NCBI GenBank assembly: GCA_002425935.1
Contig: DINE01000018.1
Location: forward strand, 13,666-70,378
Direction of reading: 5' to 3'
DNA length: 56,713 bases
Origin: Bacteroidales bacterium UBA5548
GTDB lineage: Bacteria; Bacteroidota; Bacteroidia; Bacteroidales; UBA932
Positions within the stretch are counted from its first letter, which is position 1. The number at the start of each line of letters is the position of its first letter. Made by a program: the position numbers and the translations under genes. The notes beneath the pieces are model-generated. The model was not told where the DNA came from, did not search any database, and saw nothing but the letters and a program-made list of their open reading frames with translations. Shown one piece after another: positions 43,371 to 52,156 of the stretch.

Positions 43371-43745
43371 TTAATTATATTTTCTGGACATAACAATTCT
43401 TGAGCACTCTGCCTTTCCACCAAGTGGTGGATTCAGTTTAGATATCGATACTTCAGCCTCTGTAATTGAAGGAAAGAGCTCCCCTGCCCTGTTTAAAATT
43501 CTGAAAGCAACACTCTCCAGAAGATTTGATGTAATCTTTATCTGGCTCTTAATCATGTTATACAACTCCTGGTAGTTTAACGCATCTTCAAGACGATCGC
43601 TCTTTCCCGGAGTCTCAACATCTGTCTCTGCAGAGAAACTTACCCTAAAATGGTTGCCTATAATCTTCTCCTCGCTGAAACAGCCGTGATATGCATAGAA
43701 CTCAAGATTTATAAGTTCTACCCTGTTTTTACCTTTATTTGTCAT
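43371..43745 (-). CDS. folB: Dihydroneopterin aldolase
   Basis: A 124-residue FolB, which cleaves 7,8-dihydroneopterin in folate synthesis. The family pattern ELINLEFYAYHGCFSEEK at the start, NYQELYNMI in the middle and the KLNPPLGGKAECSRIV segment near the end are visible. The frame is open to an ATG at 43760, but the ATG at 43745 overlaps the stop of the upstream methyltransferase in an ATGA arrangement and is the better start. Confidence 0.92.
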   Translation of the reverse strand: MTNKGKNRVELINLEFYAYHGCFSEEKIIGNHFRVSFSAETDVETPGKSDRLEDALNYQELYNMIKSQIKITSNLLESVAFRILNRAGELFPSITEAEVSISKLNPPLGGKAECSRIVMSRKYN

Positions 43746-44440
43746 ATTATGAATACACATGGTTTTTTATTAAGTACAGGCTTCTCCTTTTTCCACTCTC
43801 CGACTCTTTTAGTTTTGATGAACTGACTCTCGGAAGTGATCTCCGAAGCTATAGTAAGTAAAGTTTCATCAGAGCAAATCCGCAAAAAATCGGCCAGAAG
43901 AGAGTCATTCCTATATGGAGTCTCAATAATAATCTGGCTCTGACCGCTTCTCAGCGCTAATTTTTCAATCTCTCTTATTTTTGACCTTCTCTCTTCAGTT
44001 TTAGCCGGTAAATATCCTATAAAACTGAAGTTCTGACCGTTTTTACCGGATGCCATCAAAGCCAGAAAGATTGACGAAGGGCCTGTAAGAGGTATAACAT
44101 CAATTCCGTTTTTATGTGCGCTCTCAACAAGTAATGCTCCCGGATCGGCCACTGCAGGTAAACCCGCTTCACTTATTAATCCTACATCAGTTCCTGCATT
44201 AAGCAGCTCAATTACAACCCTTACCTCTTCATCTTTAGTATGCTCGTTTATTGGGTAAAAACTGAGCATGTCAATCTTCCCTTTGAATCCAGCCTTAGTA
44301 AGATATCTCCTTGCGCTTCTTATCTCTTCAACAGCAAAGTGAGTCAGTTCAGAGATTGCCCTGACAGTTCCATCCGGAATTACATCAGATATTTGACCTT
44401 CACTTAGCGGAGAGGGAATAAGAAAAAGTTGTCCTTTCAC
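43742..44440 (-). CDS. RsmI-like SAM-dependent methyltransferase
   Basis: A 232-residue tetrapyrrole-methylase-fold protein. It keeps the RsmI-like segments LISEAGLPAVADPGA, LTGPSSIFLALMASG and FSFIGYLP, but not the usual N-terminal ATPIGN motif; instead it begins with LIPSPLSEG. RsmI makes 2'-O-methyl C1402 in 16S rRNA. This shorter Bacteroidota variant probably methylates another target. The start is a GTG at 44440, 17 bases after a TACCTTTG box. It leads the operon with folB and mtaB. Confidence 0.85.
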   Translation of the reverse strand: MKGQLFLIPSPLSEGQISDVIPDGTVRAISELTHFAVEEIRSARRYLTKAGFKGKIDMLSFYPINEHTKDEEVRVVIELLNAGTDVGLISEAGLPAVADPGALLVESAHKNGIDVIPLTGPSSIFLALMASGKNGQNFSFIGYLPAKTEERRSKIREIEKLALRSGQSQIIIETPYRNDSLLADFLRICSDETLLTIASEITSESQFIKTKRVGEWKKEKPVLNKKPCVFII

Positions 44441-44456
44441 CTTTTTAAAATTTTCG

Positions 44457-44464
44457 CAAAGGTA
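44457..44464 (-). promoter_or_regulatory. -7 box of the methyltransferase-folB-mtaB operon
   Basis: The minus strand reads TACCTTTG, a full match to TAnnTTTG, 17 bases before the GTG start at 44440. This supports the GTG start. Confidence 0.55.
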
Positions 44465-44509
44465 TAAAAATTCCTACCTTTAATATAACGTAATAAGATA
44501 GTAACAAAT

Positions 44510-45274
44510 ATGACCAGGATAACCTTTCTGGGAACCGGAACATCTCAGGGTGTACCCGTAATAGGGTGCAAATGCCCGGTATGCCTTTCACATGATATCA
44601 GGGATAATCGCTTGAGGTCATCAGTGCTGATAGAGCATAATGGTACAAGGTTAATAATTGACGCCGGTCCTGATTTCAGGCAACAGATGCTGCGAGAACA
44701 GATTGAATCAGTAGATGCTGTGCTTTTAACACATGGGCATAAAGACCATACCGGAGGGTTAGATGATGTTAGAGCGATCAATTTTATTCGCAAAGAGCCG
44801 TTTGCAGTATATTGTGAAGACCTTGTCCTCGAATCACTTATGAGGGAGTACTCCTATGCATTTGAAGAGTACAAATACCCCGGAGCTCCTGAATTTGACA
44901 TTAAAATTATTGATAACAAGCAATTTATGGTTAACACTGCAATTGTAACTCCCGTCAGGGCATATCACTACAAATTGCCTGTGCTCGGTTTCCGTATTGG
45001 CGAGATTGCTTACATTACAGATGCAAATCACATTCCGGAAGAGGAGTTGGAAAAGCTTAACAATCTTTCGATTCTTGTACTCAATACCGTAAGGCGGGAA
45101 AGACATATATCTCATTTCTCTCTTGACGAGGCAGTAGCAGTAGCAGAGAGAGTCAAACCTAAAAAATGTTTTTTAACACACCTCTCTCATCAGATTGGAT
45201 TTCATTCAGAACTAGATGACAGTTTACCCGAATGGATATCACCAGCATACGACAGACTTACATTAACCGTTTAA
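44510..45274 (+). CDS. PhnP-like metallo-beta-lactamase-fold phosphodiesterase
   Basis: A 254-residue MBL-fold hydrolase. The metal motif HGHKDH, the N-terminal GTGTSQGVP loop and the PhnP-type structural zinc Cys pair (CKCPVC) are visible, as is DANHIPEE in the place of the later metal ligand. Relatives hydrolyse cyclic phosphate esters; no phosphonate genes are near, so the substrate is unknown. The next gene starts 10 bases downstream. Confidence 0.9.
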   Translation: MTRITFLGTGTSQGVPVIGCKCPVCLSHDIRDNRLRSSVLIEHNGTRLIIDAGPDFRQQMLREQIESVDAVLLTHGHKDHTGGLDDVRAINFIRKEPFAVYCEDLVLESLMREYSYAFEEYKYPGAPEFDIKIIDNKQFMVNTAIVTPVRAYHYKLPVLGFRIGEIAYITDANHIPEEELEKLNNLSILVLNTVRRERHISHFSLDEAVAVAERVKPKKCFLTHLSHQIGFHSELDDSLPEWISPAYDRLTLTV

Positions 45275-45284
45275 AATCAAAGTT

Positions 45285-46148
45285 ATGCAAAAAGTGATTA
45301 AAAATGGGAAAGTTGTAGGAATAACCGGTGCCTCCGGAATGATAGGTACCGCCCTTAATAGTGCACTGACAGACAGTGGATACAACGTAATGGCTCTAAC
45401 CAGAAATTTTGATATTAACAATATTGCCGGGTGCGATATTATAATTAACCTGGCGGGTGCAAATATTGGAAAACGATGGAGCAAAACCTATATGAGAGAG
45501 ATCCGGGAGAGCAGGTTAGGTACAACATCACGGATTGCTCAATATCTTAAAGATATCCATTTAAACGAACCCAATACGGCCGATAAAGGAAAACGACTCT
45601 TCATAAGTGCATCCGCTACCGGCATTTACAAAGAGAACACCTCTCAGGTATTCACAGAGAGGTGTTTTGAGTATGGAGACGATTTTCTGGCTGAATTGTG
45701 TAAATCCTGGGAAGGTGAGGCAATGAAAGCTTCTGAATATGCAAAGGTTGCTATTACACGATTTGGAGTAGTTATGACAAAAAAGGGAGGAGCGCTACCC
45801 AAAATGATACTGCCTTCAAAATTTGGCATAAAAGTTATCATAGGAAGCGGCGAGCAGAACATTTCTTGGATTTCGCTTGAAGATCTTGTTAGGGGGATAA
45901 TTTTCATTATTGAGACGGGCAATGAAGGAGTGTTTAATTTTACTGCACCTGGCTCGCTTACGTACAAAACGGCAGCAGACACAATATCTCAGGAGTATCC
46001 AACCTTTATTAAAATCAGGGTGCCTGAATTTGCTCTGAGAGCGATACTAAAAGATGGTCATAAAATATTGACATCAGGTAATATAACATACCCTGAGAGG
46101 CTAATCGAAAGTGGCTTCACATTTGAAAAACCACTATTTGTTATGTAA
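45285..46148 (+). CDS. TIGR01777 family NAD(P)-dependent epimerase
   Basis: A 287-residue extended-SDR protein. The cofactor loop GASGMIGTAL, the INLAGANIGKRW segment, FISASATGIY and the DUF1731 C-terminus (PEFALRAILKDG) identify the TIGR01777 family, related to the YfcH/SulA-like epimerases. Substrate is unknown. The gene likely shares a transcript with the MBL-fold gene. Confidence 0.92.
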   Translation: MQKVIKNGKVVGITGASGMIGTALNSALTDSGYNVMALTRNFDINNIAGCDIIINLAGANIGKRWSKTYMREIRESRLGTTSRIAQYLKDIHLNEPNTADKGKRLFISASATGIYKENTSQVFTERCFEYGDDFLAELCKSWEGEAMKASEYAKVAITRFGVVMTKKGGALPKMILPSKFGIKVIIGSGEQNISWISLEDLVRGIIFIIETGNEGVFNFTAPGSLTYKTAADTISQEYPTFIKIRVPEFALRAILKDGHKILTSGNITYPERLIESGFTFEKPLFVM

Positions 46149-46176
46149 AAAAAGGGGTAAAAAGGCGTTTTTTTAG

Positions 46177-46184
46177 TAAATTTG
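46177..46184 (+). promoter_or_regulatory. -7 box of the KamA-family gene
   Basis: TAAATTTG matches TAnnTTTG, 27 bases before the ATG at 46212. Confidence 0.5.
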
Positions 46185-46211
46185 TAGGAATCACCCCAAA
46201 TTTATTAAAGG

Positions 46212-48293
46212 ATGACGAATAAAGTTCTTAAAAAATTCAGACAAAAATTTCCGGAAATTTGCAAAATTGCCAACGATTCGCATGATGAAGAACAGTTTGT
46301 TTCGTCCCTCAGAGCCTATTTCAAGATAAAAATCAGTGAAAATACAGATAACAGAATAACAGAGTCATGTCAGCTCATCATTGATATGCTTGATAATGAA
46401 TTTTGTTACATAGAAGAGCTCTCAAGAGGGGAAAAGATATACATTGAGACATTTTCACTTCTCTGGAATTTTCTAAACGGAGGTGAATCAAATAACAGCT
46501 ATGATTTGTACGAAGATCTCTACCATCTTCTTTCAAGGGCTGGTGGAGTAAAGGAGATCAAACCATTTTCAGAAGCCAGGCTGCAGAAACATATGAAAAG
46601 ATGGGCAACCGGACTTGACAGAGAGGTTAAGCTTAAGAGAGTATCAAGCAAGGATAGGGTAATTCGTTTGCTGGTAAAAAAAATTGACAAAAAACATCCT
46701 GGTTCAGGCAGATACATCTTTGAAGACGGAATATCTCACGACGAGAAAATAAAAAAAGTTGAGGAGTGGTGGAGTGATTTTAAATTTCACCTCGCCATGG
46801 CAATCAAAAGTCCCGGAGAGCTAAACACATTCCTTGGTGAAAGCCTTTCCACCAAAACACTCCGCATTCTTAACCGAGCAAGAAGAAAAAAAATCCCCTT
46901 CTTCATTACACCCTATTATCTCTCACTTTTAAATATCGACGAATCGGGATTTGACGATTATACAATAAGAACTTACGTAATCTACTCTGAGTCTTTAATT
47001 GAAACATATGGAAATATAAAGGCATGGGAGAGAGAGGATATTGTTGTACCCGGGGAGCCCAATGCTGCCGGATGGATTTTACCGGAAGGGCACAATATTC
47101 ACAGGCGTTACCCGGAGGTTGCAATTATGATTCCCGACACCAGAGGCCGAAGCTGTGGCGGATTATGTGCTTCATGTCAAAGGATGTATGATTTCCAGAG
47201 CGAAAGGTTAAACTTTGACCTTGATGCACTTAAGCCAAAAGAGAGTTGGGACAGAAAACTTCTTAAGCTGATGGATTACTTTGAATCAGATTCACAAATC
47301 CGTGACATTCTTATAACAGGTGGTGATGCGCTCATGAGCAGGAATAAAGTTCTGGAAAAGATACTGGACGCAGTTTACAAAATGGCTTTGAGAAAAAGAG
47401 AGGCAAACACTCACAGAAAAGATGGAGAAAAGTATTTCGAAATCCAGAGAGTAAGGCTGGGATCCAGACTTCTGGCATATCTGCCTATGAGAATAGATCA
47501 GGAGCTAATAGCAATCCTAAAGGAGTTCAAACGAAAAGGAGTTGAAGCAGGTATAAAACAATTTGTAGTTCAGACACATTTCCAATCTCCTCTGGAGGTT
47601 ACAGTGGAGGCAAAAAGAGCAATTGAAGAGATTATATCAGCAGGCTGGACAATATCCAATCAACTGGTATTCACAGCAGCTGCATCAAGAAGAGGGCATA
47701 CTGCAAAATTAAGGCAAACACTTAATTCACTAGGCGTAGTAACCTATTACACATTTACAGTAAAAGGATTCGAAGAGAATTCTCAAATGTATGCCCCTAA
47801 TTCAAGATCACTACAAGAGCAGCTGGAAGAGAAAAGTTTCGGCAGAATATCAGAAGAGAAGCAAAAAGAGTTATTGTCAATCTTTGAAAAAGGCATAAAT
47901 ATTACGAAAGAGGTAAACAGGTTTATGAAAGAGAACCATCTCCCCTTTTTACCGACCGACAGAAATGTTCTTAATCTGCCTGCCATAGGTAAAAGTATGA
48001 CATTTAAAATGGCCGGAATAACAAAAGAGGGGCAAAGAATACTTCGCTTCGATCACGACAGAACAAGGGAGCACAGTCCTGTTATTGATAAAATGGGAGA
48101 GGTCTATATTGTAGAGAACAGATCTGTGGCCTCTTATTTAAGGGAGTTGGAGGCAATGGGAGAGCAAATATCGGAATATGAATCAATCTGGAGTTATACA
48201 TCCGGCGAGACCGAGCAGGTGTTTAAGCTTTTTGATTACCCCGACCCAGGTTATATACCAACAAAAAAAATTACGAACTTCCGGGAATTTTAA
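46212..48293 (+). CDS. KamA-family radical SAM aminomutase, glutamate 2,3-aminomutase-like
   Basis: A 693-residue protein whose C-terminal part (about 285-660) is a lysine-2,3-aminomutase-type radical SAM domain: iron-sulfur motif C315-C319-C322 (CGGLCASC), SAM-binding ITGGDAL (368-374) and PLP Lys K594 in LPAIGKS. The residues matching the two Asp that hold the lysine side chain (D293 and D330 of Clostridium subterminale KAM) are K518 (YYTFTVKG) and N588 (LNLP). As I recall, glutamate 2,3-aminomutase has Lys and Asn there, so glutamate to beta-glutamate is more likely than lysine. The N-terminal extension of about 280 residues is unassigned. The 3' end overlaps mnmA by 4 bases. Confidence 0.87.
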   Translation: MTNKVLKKFRQKFPEICKIANDSHDEEQFVSSLRAYFKIKISENTDNRITESCQLIIDMLDNEFCYIEELSRGEKIYIETFSLLWNFLNGGESNNSYDLYEDLYHLLSRAGGVKEIKPFSEARLQKHMKRWATGLDREVKLKRVSSKDRVIRLLVKKIDKKHPGSGRYIFEDGISHDEKIKKVEEWWSDFKFHLAMAIKSPGELNTFLGESLSTKTLRILNRARRKKIPFFITPYYLSLLNIDESGFDDYTIRTYVIYSESLIETYGNIKAWEREDIVVPGEPNAAGWILPEGHNIHRRYPEVAIMIPDTRGRSCGGLCASCQRMYDFQSERLNFDLDALKPKESWDRKLLKLMDYFESDSQIRDILITGGDALMSRNKVLEKILDAVYKMALRKREANTHRKDGEKYFEIQRVRLGSRLLAYLPMRIDQELIAILKEFKRKGVEAGIKQFVVQTHFQSPLEVTVEAKRAIEEIISAGWTISNQLVFTAAASRRGHTAKLRQTLNSLGVVTYYTFTVKGFEENSQMYAPNSRSLQEQLEEKSFGRISEEKQKELLSIFEKGINITKEVNRFMKENHLPFLPTDRNVLNLPAIGKSMTFKMAGITKEGQRILRFDHDRTREHSPVIDKMGEVYIVENRSVASYLRELEAMGEQISEYESIWSYTSGETEQVFKLFDYPDPGYIPTKKITNFREF

Positions 48294-49495
48294 CACATGA
48301 TGACGCCGGAGCCGATAAGCTCCTCTTCACTGTACCATGCCGCAAACTGACCAGGAGTAATCCCTCTTTGGGGTTCATTAAAGATGATGTACAAGCCCGA
48401 CTTTTTCATGTAAAGTCTTGCATATTGAAGTGGTTGTCGGTACCTGATTCTGAGGCTGTAATCTCTTATTTCACCGGGATGCATTGCTAGGTCAGGCCTC
48501 ACCCAGTGCACTTCAGATGCATTGACAAACAAACCCTTACGATATAATCCAGGATGATCCTGTCCTTCGCCTGCAAATATCAAATTATTTTTTACATCGG
48601 TGGAGATGATAAATAGTGGCTCCTTATGCCCCCCAATGTTAAGCCCTTTTCTCTGTCCGATTGTGTAGAAGTGAGCACCCTGGTGTTCACCAATAATTTT
48701 ACCTGAATTACGGGAATAGGTTACAGGAGTTGACATCGCATCTAACTCCTCCTCTGAAAAATCATTATATCCTGTAAAGTTAATGCTACCGAAATCTTTA
48801 TCATCATAATAAGATCTGAAGATCTCAATCACTTCACCTCTTTTAGACTCTAACTTCTGCTGAAGAAAAACAGGAAGATCTACCTTACCAACAAAACAGA
48901 TACCCTGAGAATCCTTCTTCTCTGCTGAGGGCAAACCGGCTTTTGCCGCCATCTCCCTTACCTGCGGTTTCAGAAGATCACCTATTGGAAAAAGCGCTTT
49001 TGAGAGTTGCTGTTGAGTAAGCTGACAAAGAAAGTAACTTTGGTCTTTGTTAGGATCTTTACCGGCAAGCAATCTGTAATACTCTGTACCGCTCTCATCT
49101 GTAACACTCTCTTTTCTGCAGTAGTGTCCGGTAGCGACATAATCGGCACCCAGTGCAAGTGCACTTTTAAGAAATACTTCAAATTTGATCTCTCTGTTGC
49201 ACAACACATCAGGATTTGGCGTTCTGCCCATCTGATATTCGCTGAACATATAATCAACGACACGCTTGCTGTAATCTGCGCTCAGATCAATAAAATGAAA
49301 CGGAATATCGAGTTTTTTAGCAACCAGTTCTGCTATGGCTCTGTCGTCTTTCCAGGGGCAGTCACCATACAATGTTCCTGTTGTATCATGCCAGTTTTGC
49401 ATAAACAGGGCAATAACATCGTGTCCCTGATTTTTCAGAATCAAAGCAGCTACACTTGAATCAACGCCTCCGGATAAACCAACTGCTATTTTCAT
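48290..49495 (-). CDS. mnmA: tRNA 2-thiouridylase MnmA
   Basis: A 401-residue adenylating thiolase that makes s2U34 in tRNA-Lys, -Glu and -Gln. The PP-loop GLSGGVDSSV is at about 6-15, catalytic Cys residues lie in NPDVLCNREIKF and QGICFVGKV, and the C-terminal beta barrel follows with TIGQRKGL. Bacteroidota often encode two MnmA copies; this one is of standard length. It is transcribed in the direction of cdd and the SRP RNA and could be reached by read-through from the SRP RNA promoter. Confidence 0.95.
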   Translation of the reverse strand: MKIAVGLSGGVDSSVAALILKNQGHDVIALFMQNWHDTTGTLYGDCPWKDDRAIAELVAKKLDIPFHFIDLSADYSKRVVDYMFSEYQMGRTPNPDVLCNREIKFEVFLKSALALGADYVATGHYCRKESVTDESGTEYYRLLAGKDPNKDQSYFLCQLTQQQLSKALFPIGDLLKPQVREMAAKAGLPSAEKKDSQGICFVGKVDLPVFLQQKLESKRGEVIEIFRSYYDDKDFGSINFTGYNDFSEEELDAMSTPVTYSRNSGKIIGEHQGAHFYTIGQRKGLNIGGHKEPLFIISTDVKNNLIFAGEGQDHPGLYRKGLFVNASEVHWVRPDLAMHPGEIRDYSLRIRYRQPLQYARLYMKKSGLYIIFNEPQRGITPGQFAAWYSEEELIGSGVIMC

Positions 49496-49524
49496 TGCCG
49501 GGAATGTGAATTAATAAAGAAAAA

Positions 49525-49622
49525 GGGTAAGCTTAATATATCGCACCGCTACAACCACCTACCCTTGCTACCTTCCGATCCTGGGGGAGTTCAGTGGGAG
49601 CTGGTCGTATATGACTTACCCC
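49525..49622 (-). ncRNA. ffs: Small signal recognition particle RNA (4.5S)
   Basis: Read on the minus strand, the 98-base element begins GGGGTAAGTC and ends GCTTACCC, which pair to close a single long hairpin. The conserved Ffh-binding region CAGGATCGGAAGGTAGCAAG is intact, including the GGAA tetraloop. It is the short bacterial form without an Alu domain. A TACCTTTG box ends 4 bases before the first G, which fixes the 5' end, and a T-run follows the 3' end. Confidence 0.93.
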
Positions 49623-49625
49623 GCA

Positions 49626-49633
49626 CAAAGGTA
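49626..49633 (-). promoter_or_regulatory. -7 box of the SRP RNA
   Basis: The minus strand reads TACCTTTG, four bases ahead of the predicted RNA 5' end at 49622, the spacing expected for a Bacteroidota promoter. Confidence 0.65.
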
Positions 49634-49660
49634 ATACAAATTCCTTAAAAGTTAAAAAAA

Positions 49661-50140
49661 CTATTTAGGCAGGTTATCAAAAACAAACGGAAGTAATGAA
49701 TCCGTGCTCTTTACAACCTGTGTAATTTTTTCACCTCCTATAATAATTTTTATCGGATGCCCCCCTCTCTGTTCAGATTCGGCAAGTACCTGTCGGCAGG
49801 CACCACAAGGATATGTAGGAGTTTCGCACTGCAATCCGTTAACTTTGGCAGTAACAGCAAGCGACACAATATATGCATCTGGATATTTGGCATGTGCATA
49901 AAAGATAGCAACCCTCTCTGCACATAACCCCGAAGGGTAAGCCGCATTTTCCTGGTTGTTTGCAGATATTACCTCTCCGTTACTCAGCCTTACAGCCGCA
50001 CCTACATTAAAATTTGAATAAGGCGCATAGGCTGAATTAGCCGCCTCTACAGCTGACTGAAGAAGCTCTCTGTCTTTGGTTTCCAGCCCCTCGTTTTTTT
50101 GATATTCATCATAATGAATAACAATACTCTTTTGCTCCAT
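49661..50140 (-). CDS. cdd: Cytidine deaminase
   Basis: A 159-residue zinc enzyme that deaminates cytidine and deoxycytidine for pyrimidine salvage. Visible are the substrate motif YSNFNVGAAV, the catalytic CAERVA with zinc Cys and proton-shuttling Glu, and PCGACRQVL with the other two zinc Cys. It lies just upstream of the SRP RNA on the same strand. Confidence 0.96.
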   Translation of the reverse strand: MEQKSIVIHYDEYQKNEGLETKDRELLQSAVEAANSAYAPYSNFNVGAAVRLSNGEVISANNQENAAYPSGLCAERVAIFYAHAKYPDAYIVSLAVTAKVNGLQCETPTYPCGACRQVLAESEQRGGHPIKIIIGGEKITQVVKSTDSLLPFVFDNLPK

Positions 50141-50149
50141 TTAATTTTA

Positions 50150-50179
50150 TTTGAGATTGTTGCAAAATTAGTAATTTTG
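50150..50179 (+). promoter_or_regulatory. Promoter of the glucosaminidase gene, overlapping the cdd promoter
   Basis: TTTG at 50150-50153 and TAATTTTG at 50172-50179 with an 18-base spacer match the consensus. The -7 box is the right half of the perfect palindrome CAAAATTAGTAATTTTG (50163-50179). Confidence 0.65.
50163..50170 (-). promoter_or_regulatory. -7 box of cdd, back to back with the divergent promoter
   Basis: The minus strand reads TAATTTTG. It is separated from the plus-strand -7 box by a single base, so RNA polymerase could use only one of them at a time. Confidence 0.55.
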
Positions 50180-50198
50180 CCGACAGAGTTTATCTGTT

Positions 50199-51137
50199 AT
50201 GCCATTTTTAGCAAGAAAATTATTTCTCGTCATCTCTCTTTTAATGCTTACAAGCATTTTATATGCGCAGAGAATTACCCGGGAAGCCTATATTAACACA
50301 TACAAAGACCTTGCAATAAGGCAGATGAAGAGTCATGGCATACCAGCCAGCATAATACTTGCTCAGGCATGCCTTGAGTCAGGAGACGGGAATTCAAGAC
50401 TTGCAAAAGAGGCAAACAACCATTTTGGTATTAAATGTCACAATTGGACAGGTGAGACAATTCTGCACGATGATGATGCAAAAAACGAGTGTTTCAGAAA
50501 ATATCCTCATCCGGAGGGCTCATTCACCGATCACTCCGAATTTCTCAGATACCGTGAACGTTACAAATTCCTCTTCGATTTAGATCCACTCGATTACAAG
50601 GCATGGGCACACGGCCTTAAAAGCGCCGGATACGCAACTAATCCCGATTATGCAAGGTTGCTGATAAAGATAATTGAAGATAACAGGCTATTTGAATATG
50701 ACAGAGTATCCCGTGAAGTACCTCCAAGTCCGTACAAAGTCGAAAATGAACATGAAGTTGACTTCTCAAAGGCATCGGATATCTACAAATTCTCTATGTC
50801 CAGAAAGCTTCTTAACAGAAACGGGGTAACCTTTATTATAGCAGGAGAGAACGACTCATACAGCTCTCTTGCAAAGGAGTACAATCTTTTCACCAAAGAG
50901 CTTCTACGCTTTAACGACCTTAAAGCAGAGGTTCCCATTCACGAGGGTACGATAGTTTACCTCGAAAGGAAGAGAGAGAGAGGAGATAAAAATCTGTCTA
51001 AGCATATTTGTGAACCAGGAGAGACAATGTATGATATTTCCCAGAGATATGCCATCAGATTGAAAAGTCTGTATAAAATAAATAATACAGGTCCAGGCGT
51101 TGAACCTGTAGCGGGGTATGAAATTAAACTGAGATAA
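50199..51137 (+). CDS. Exported N-acetylglucosaminidase with LysM domains
   Basis: A 312-residue protein: signal peptide (about 1-24), a GH73-type glucosaminidase domain (about 30-170) with the catalytic Glu in AQACLESGDGNS and the NHFGIK motif, and two LysM-like modules (about 205-255 and 265-310) for peptidoglycan binding. It cuts between GlcNAc and MurNAc in the cell wall. The mltG gene starts two bases after its stop, so both wall-cutting enzymes are made together. Confidence 0.92.
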   Translation: MPFLARKLFLVISLLMLTSILYAQRITREAYINTYKDLAIRQMKSHGIPASIILAQACLESGDGNSRLAKEANNHFGIKCHNWTGETILHDDDAKNECFRKYPHPEGSFTDHSEFLRYRERYKFLFDLDPLDYKAWAHGLKSAGYATNPDYARLLIKIIEDNRLFEYDRVSREVPPSPYKVENEHEVDFSKASDIYKFSMSRKLLNRNGVTFIIAGENDSYSSLAKEYNLFTKELLRFNDLKAEVPIHEGTIVYLERKRERGDKNLSKHICEPGETMYDISQRYAIRLKSLYKINNTGPGVEPVAGYEIKLR

Positions 51138-51139
51138 AA

Positions 51140-52156
51140 ATGAGAAGGTATATAATATTGGTTTCCATAGCAATAGTATTGTCACTTATCTGGTATTCAG
51201 TAAATTTCTGGAGTGTTCACTTTAAAGCAAACACAACAACCGGAACCTCATTTATTTTCGTTCCGGGCAATACCGGAATTGAACAGCTAAACAACATTCT
51301 GGAAGAGTCAGGAAGGATTCAAAATATAAAAAGGTTTACAAAAGCATCACGCTTTTATAATCTTGACGGTAATATAAAGCCCGGCAGATATAAAATTACA
51401 GCCGGAATGAATAACAGAACACTGGTAAGAACGCTCCGTATGGGGTGGCAATCACCACATAATCTTACCCTATCCGGTAATATCAGGACCCCAGAAAAAC
51501 TGGCTTCAATCATTTCATCAAAAATTGAGAGTGATTCAACTTCAGTTCTGGAAGTTTTAAAAGATATCTCTTTAATTGACTCGCTTGGCTTTACCATAGA
51601 GTCCTTCCCCTCGGTTTTTCTACTGAACACATATGAGATATACTGGACAGCAAGACCTAAAGATCTTGTAATAAGATTTAAAAAAGAGTATGATAAATTC
51701 TGGAATCAGAAGCGGATGGAGCAGGCATCACAGATAGGTCTCACTCCGGTTCAGGTGGCCACACTTGCTTCAATCGTAGCTGAAGAGAGCAATATTGCAG
51801 CCGAACACCCTGTTATTGCCGGTGTTTATATAAATCGTCTAAAAACCGGAATGCCCCTTCAGGCAGATCCAACGATTAAATTTGCACTTAACGATCCATC
51901 TGTAAAAAGGATACTCTTCAGGCATCTTGAGATTGATTCTCCTTATAATACATATAAGAACAGAGGATTGCCTCCGGGTCCGATAACTCTCCCCTCACCT
52001 GCAGTAATCGATTCGGTTTTGAATTATCAAAAACATAAATACCTCTACTTCTGTGCTAAAGCAACTCTTGACGGGTCGCACCTTTTTGCGGCAACACTAG
52101 CCGAACACAACAGAAACGCCAGAGCATATCAGGCTGCTATAAGCCGGCTGAGATAA
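51140..52156 (+). CDS. mltG: Endolytic murein transglycosylase MltG
   Basis: A 338-residue inner-membrane protein with one N-terminal helix (about 5-25), a LysM-like subdomain and the YceG catalytic domain. The catalytic Glu lies in IVAEESN, followed by INRLKTGMPLQADPT and RGLPPGPI. It cleaves nascent glycan strands and so sets their length. The 3' end overlaps the end of the converging S41 protease gene by 20 bases. Confidence 0.95.
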   Translation: MRRYIILVSIAIVLSLIWYSVNFWSVHFKANTTTGTSFIFVPGNTGIEQLNNILEESGRIQNIKRFTKASRFYNLDGNIKPGRYKITAGMNNRTLVRTLRMGWQSPHNLTLSGNIRTPEKLASIISSKIESDSTSVLEVLKDISLIDSLGFTIESFPSVFLLNTYEIYWTARPKDLVIRFKKEYDKFWNQKRMEQASQIGLTPVQVATLASIVAEESNIAAEHPVIAGVYINRLKTGMPLQADPTIKFALNDPSVKRILFRHLEIDSPYNTYKNRGLPPGPITLPSPAVIDSVLNYQKHKYLYFCAKATLDGSHLFAATLAEHNRNARAYQAAISRLR

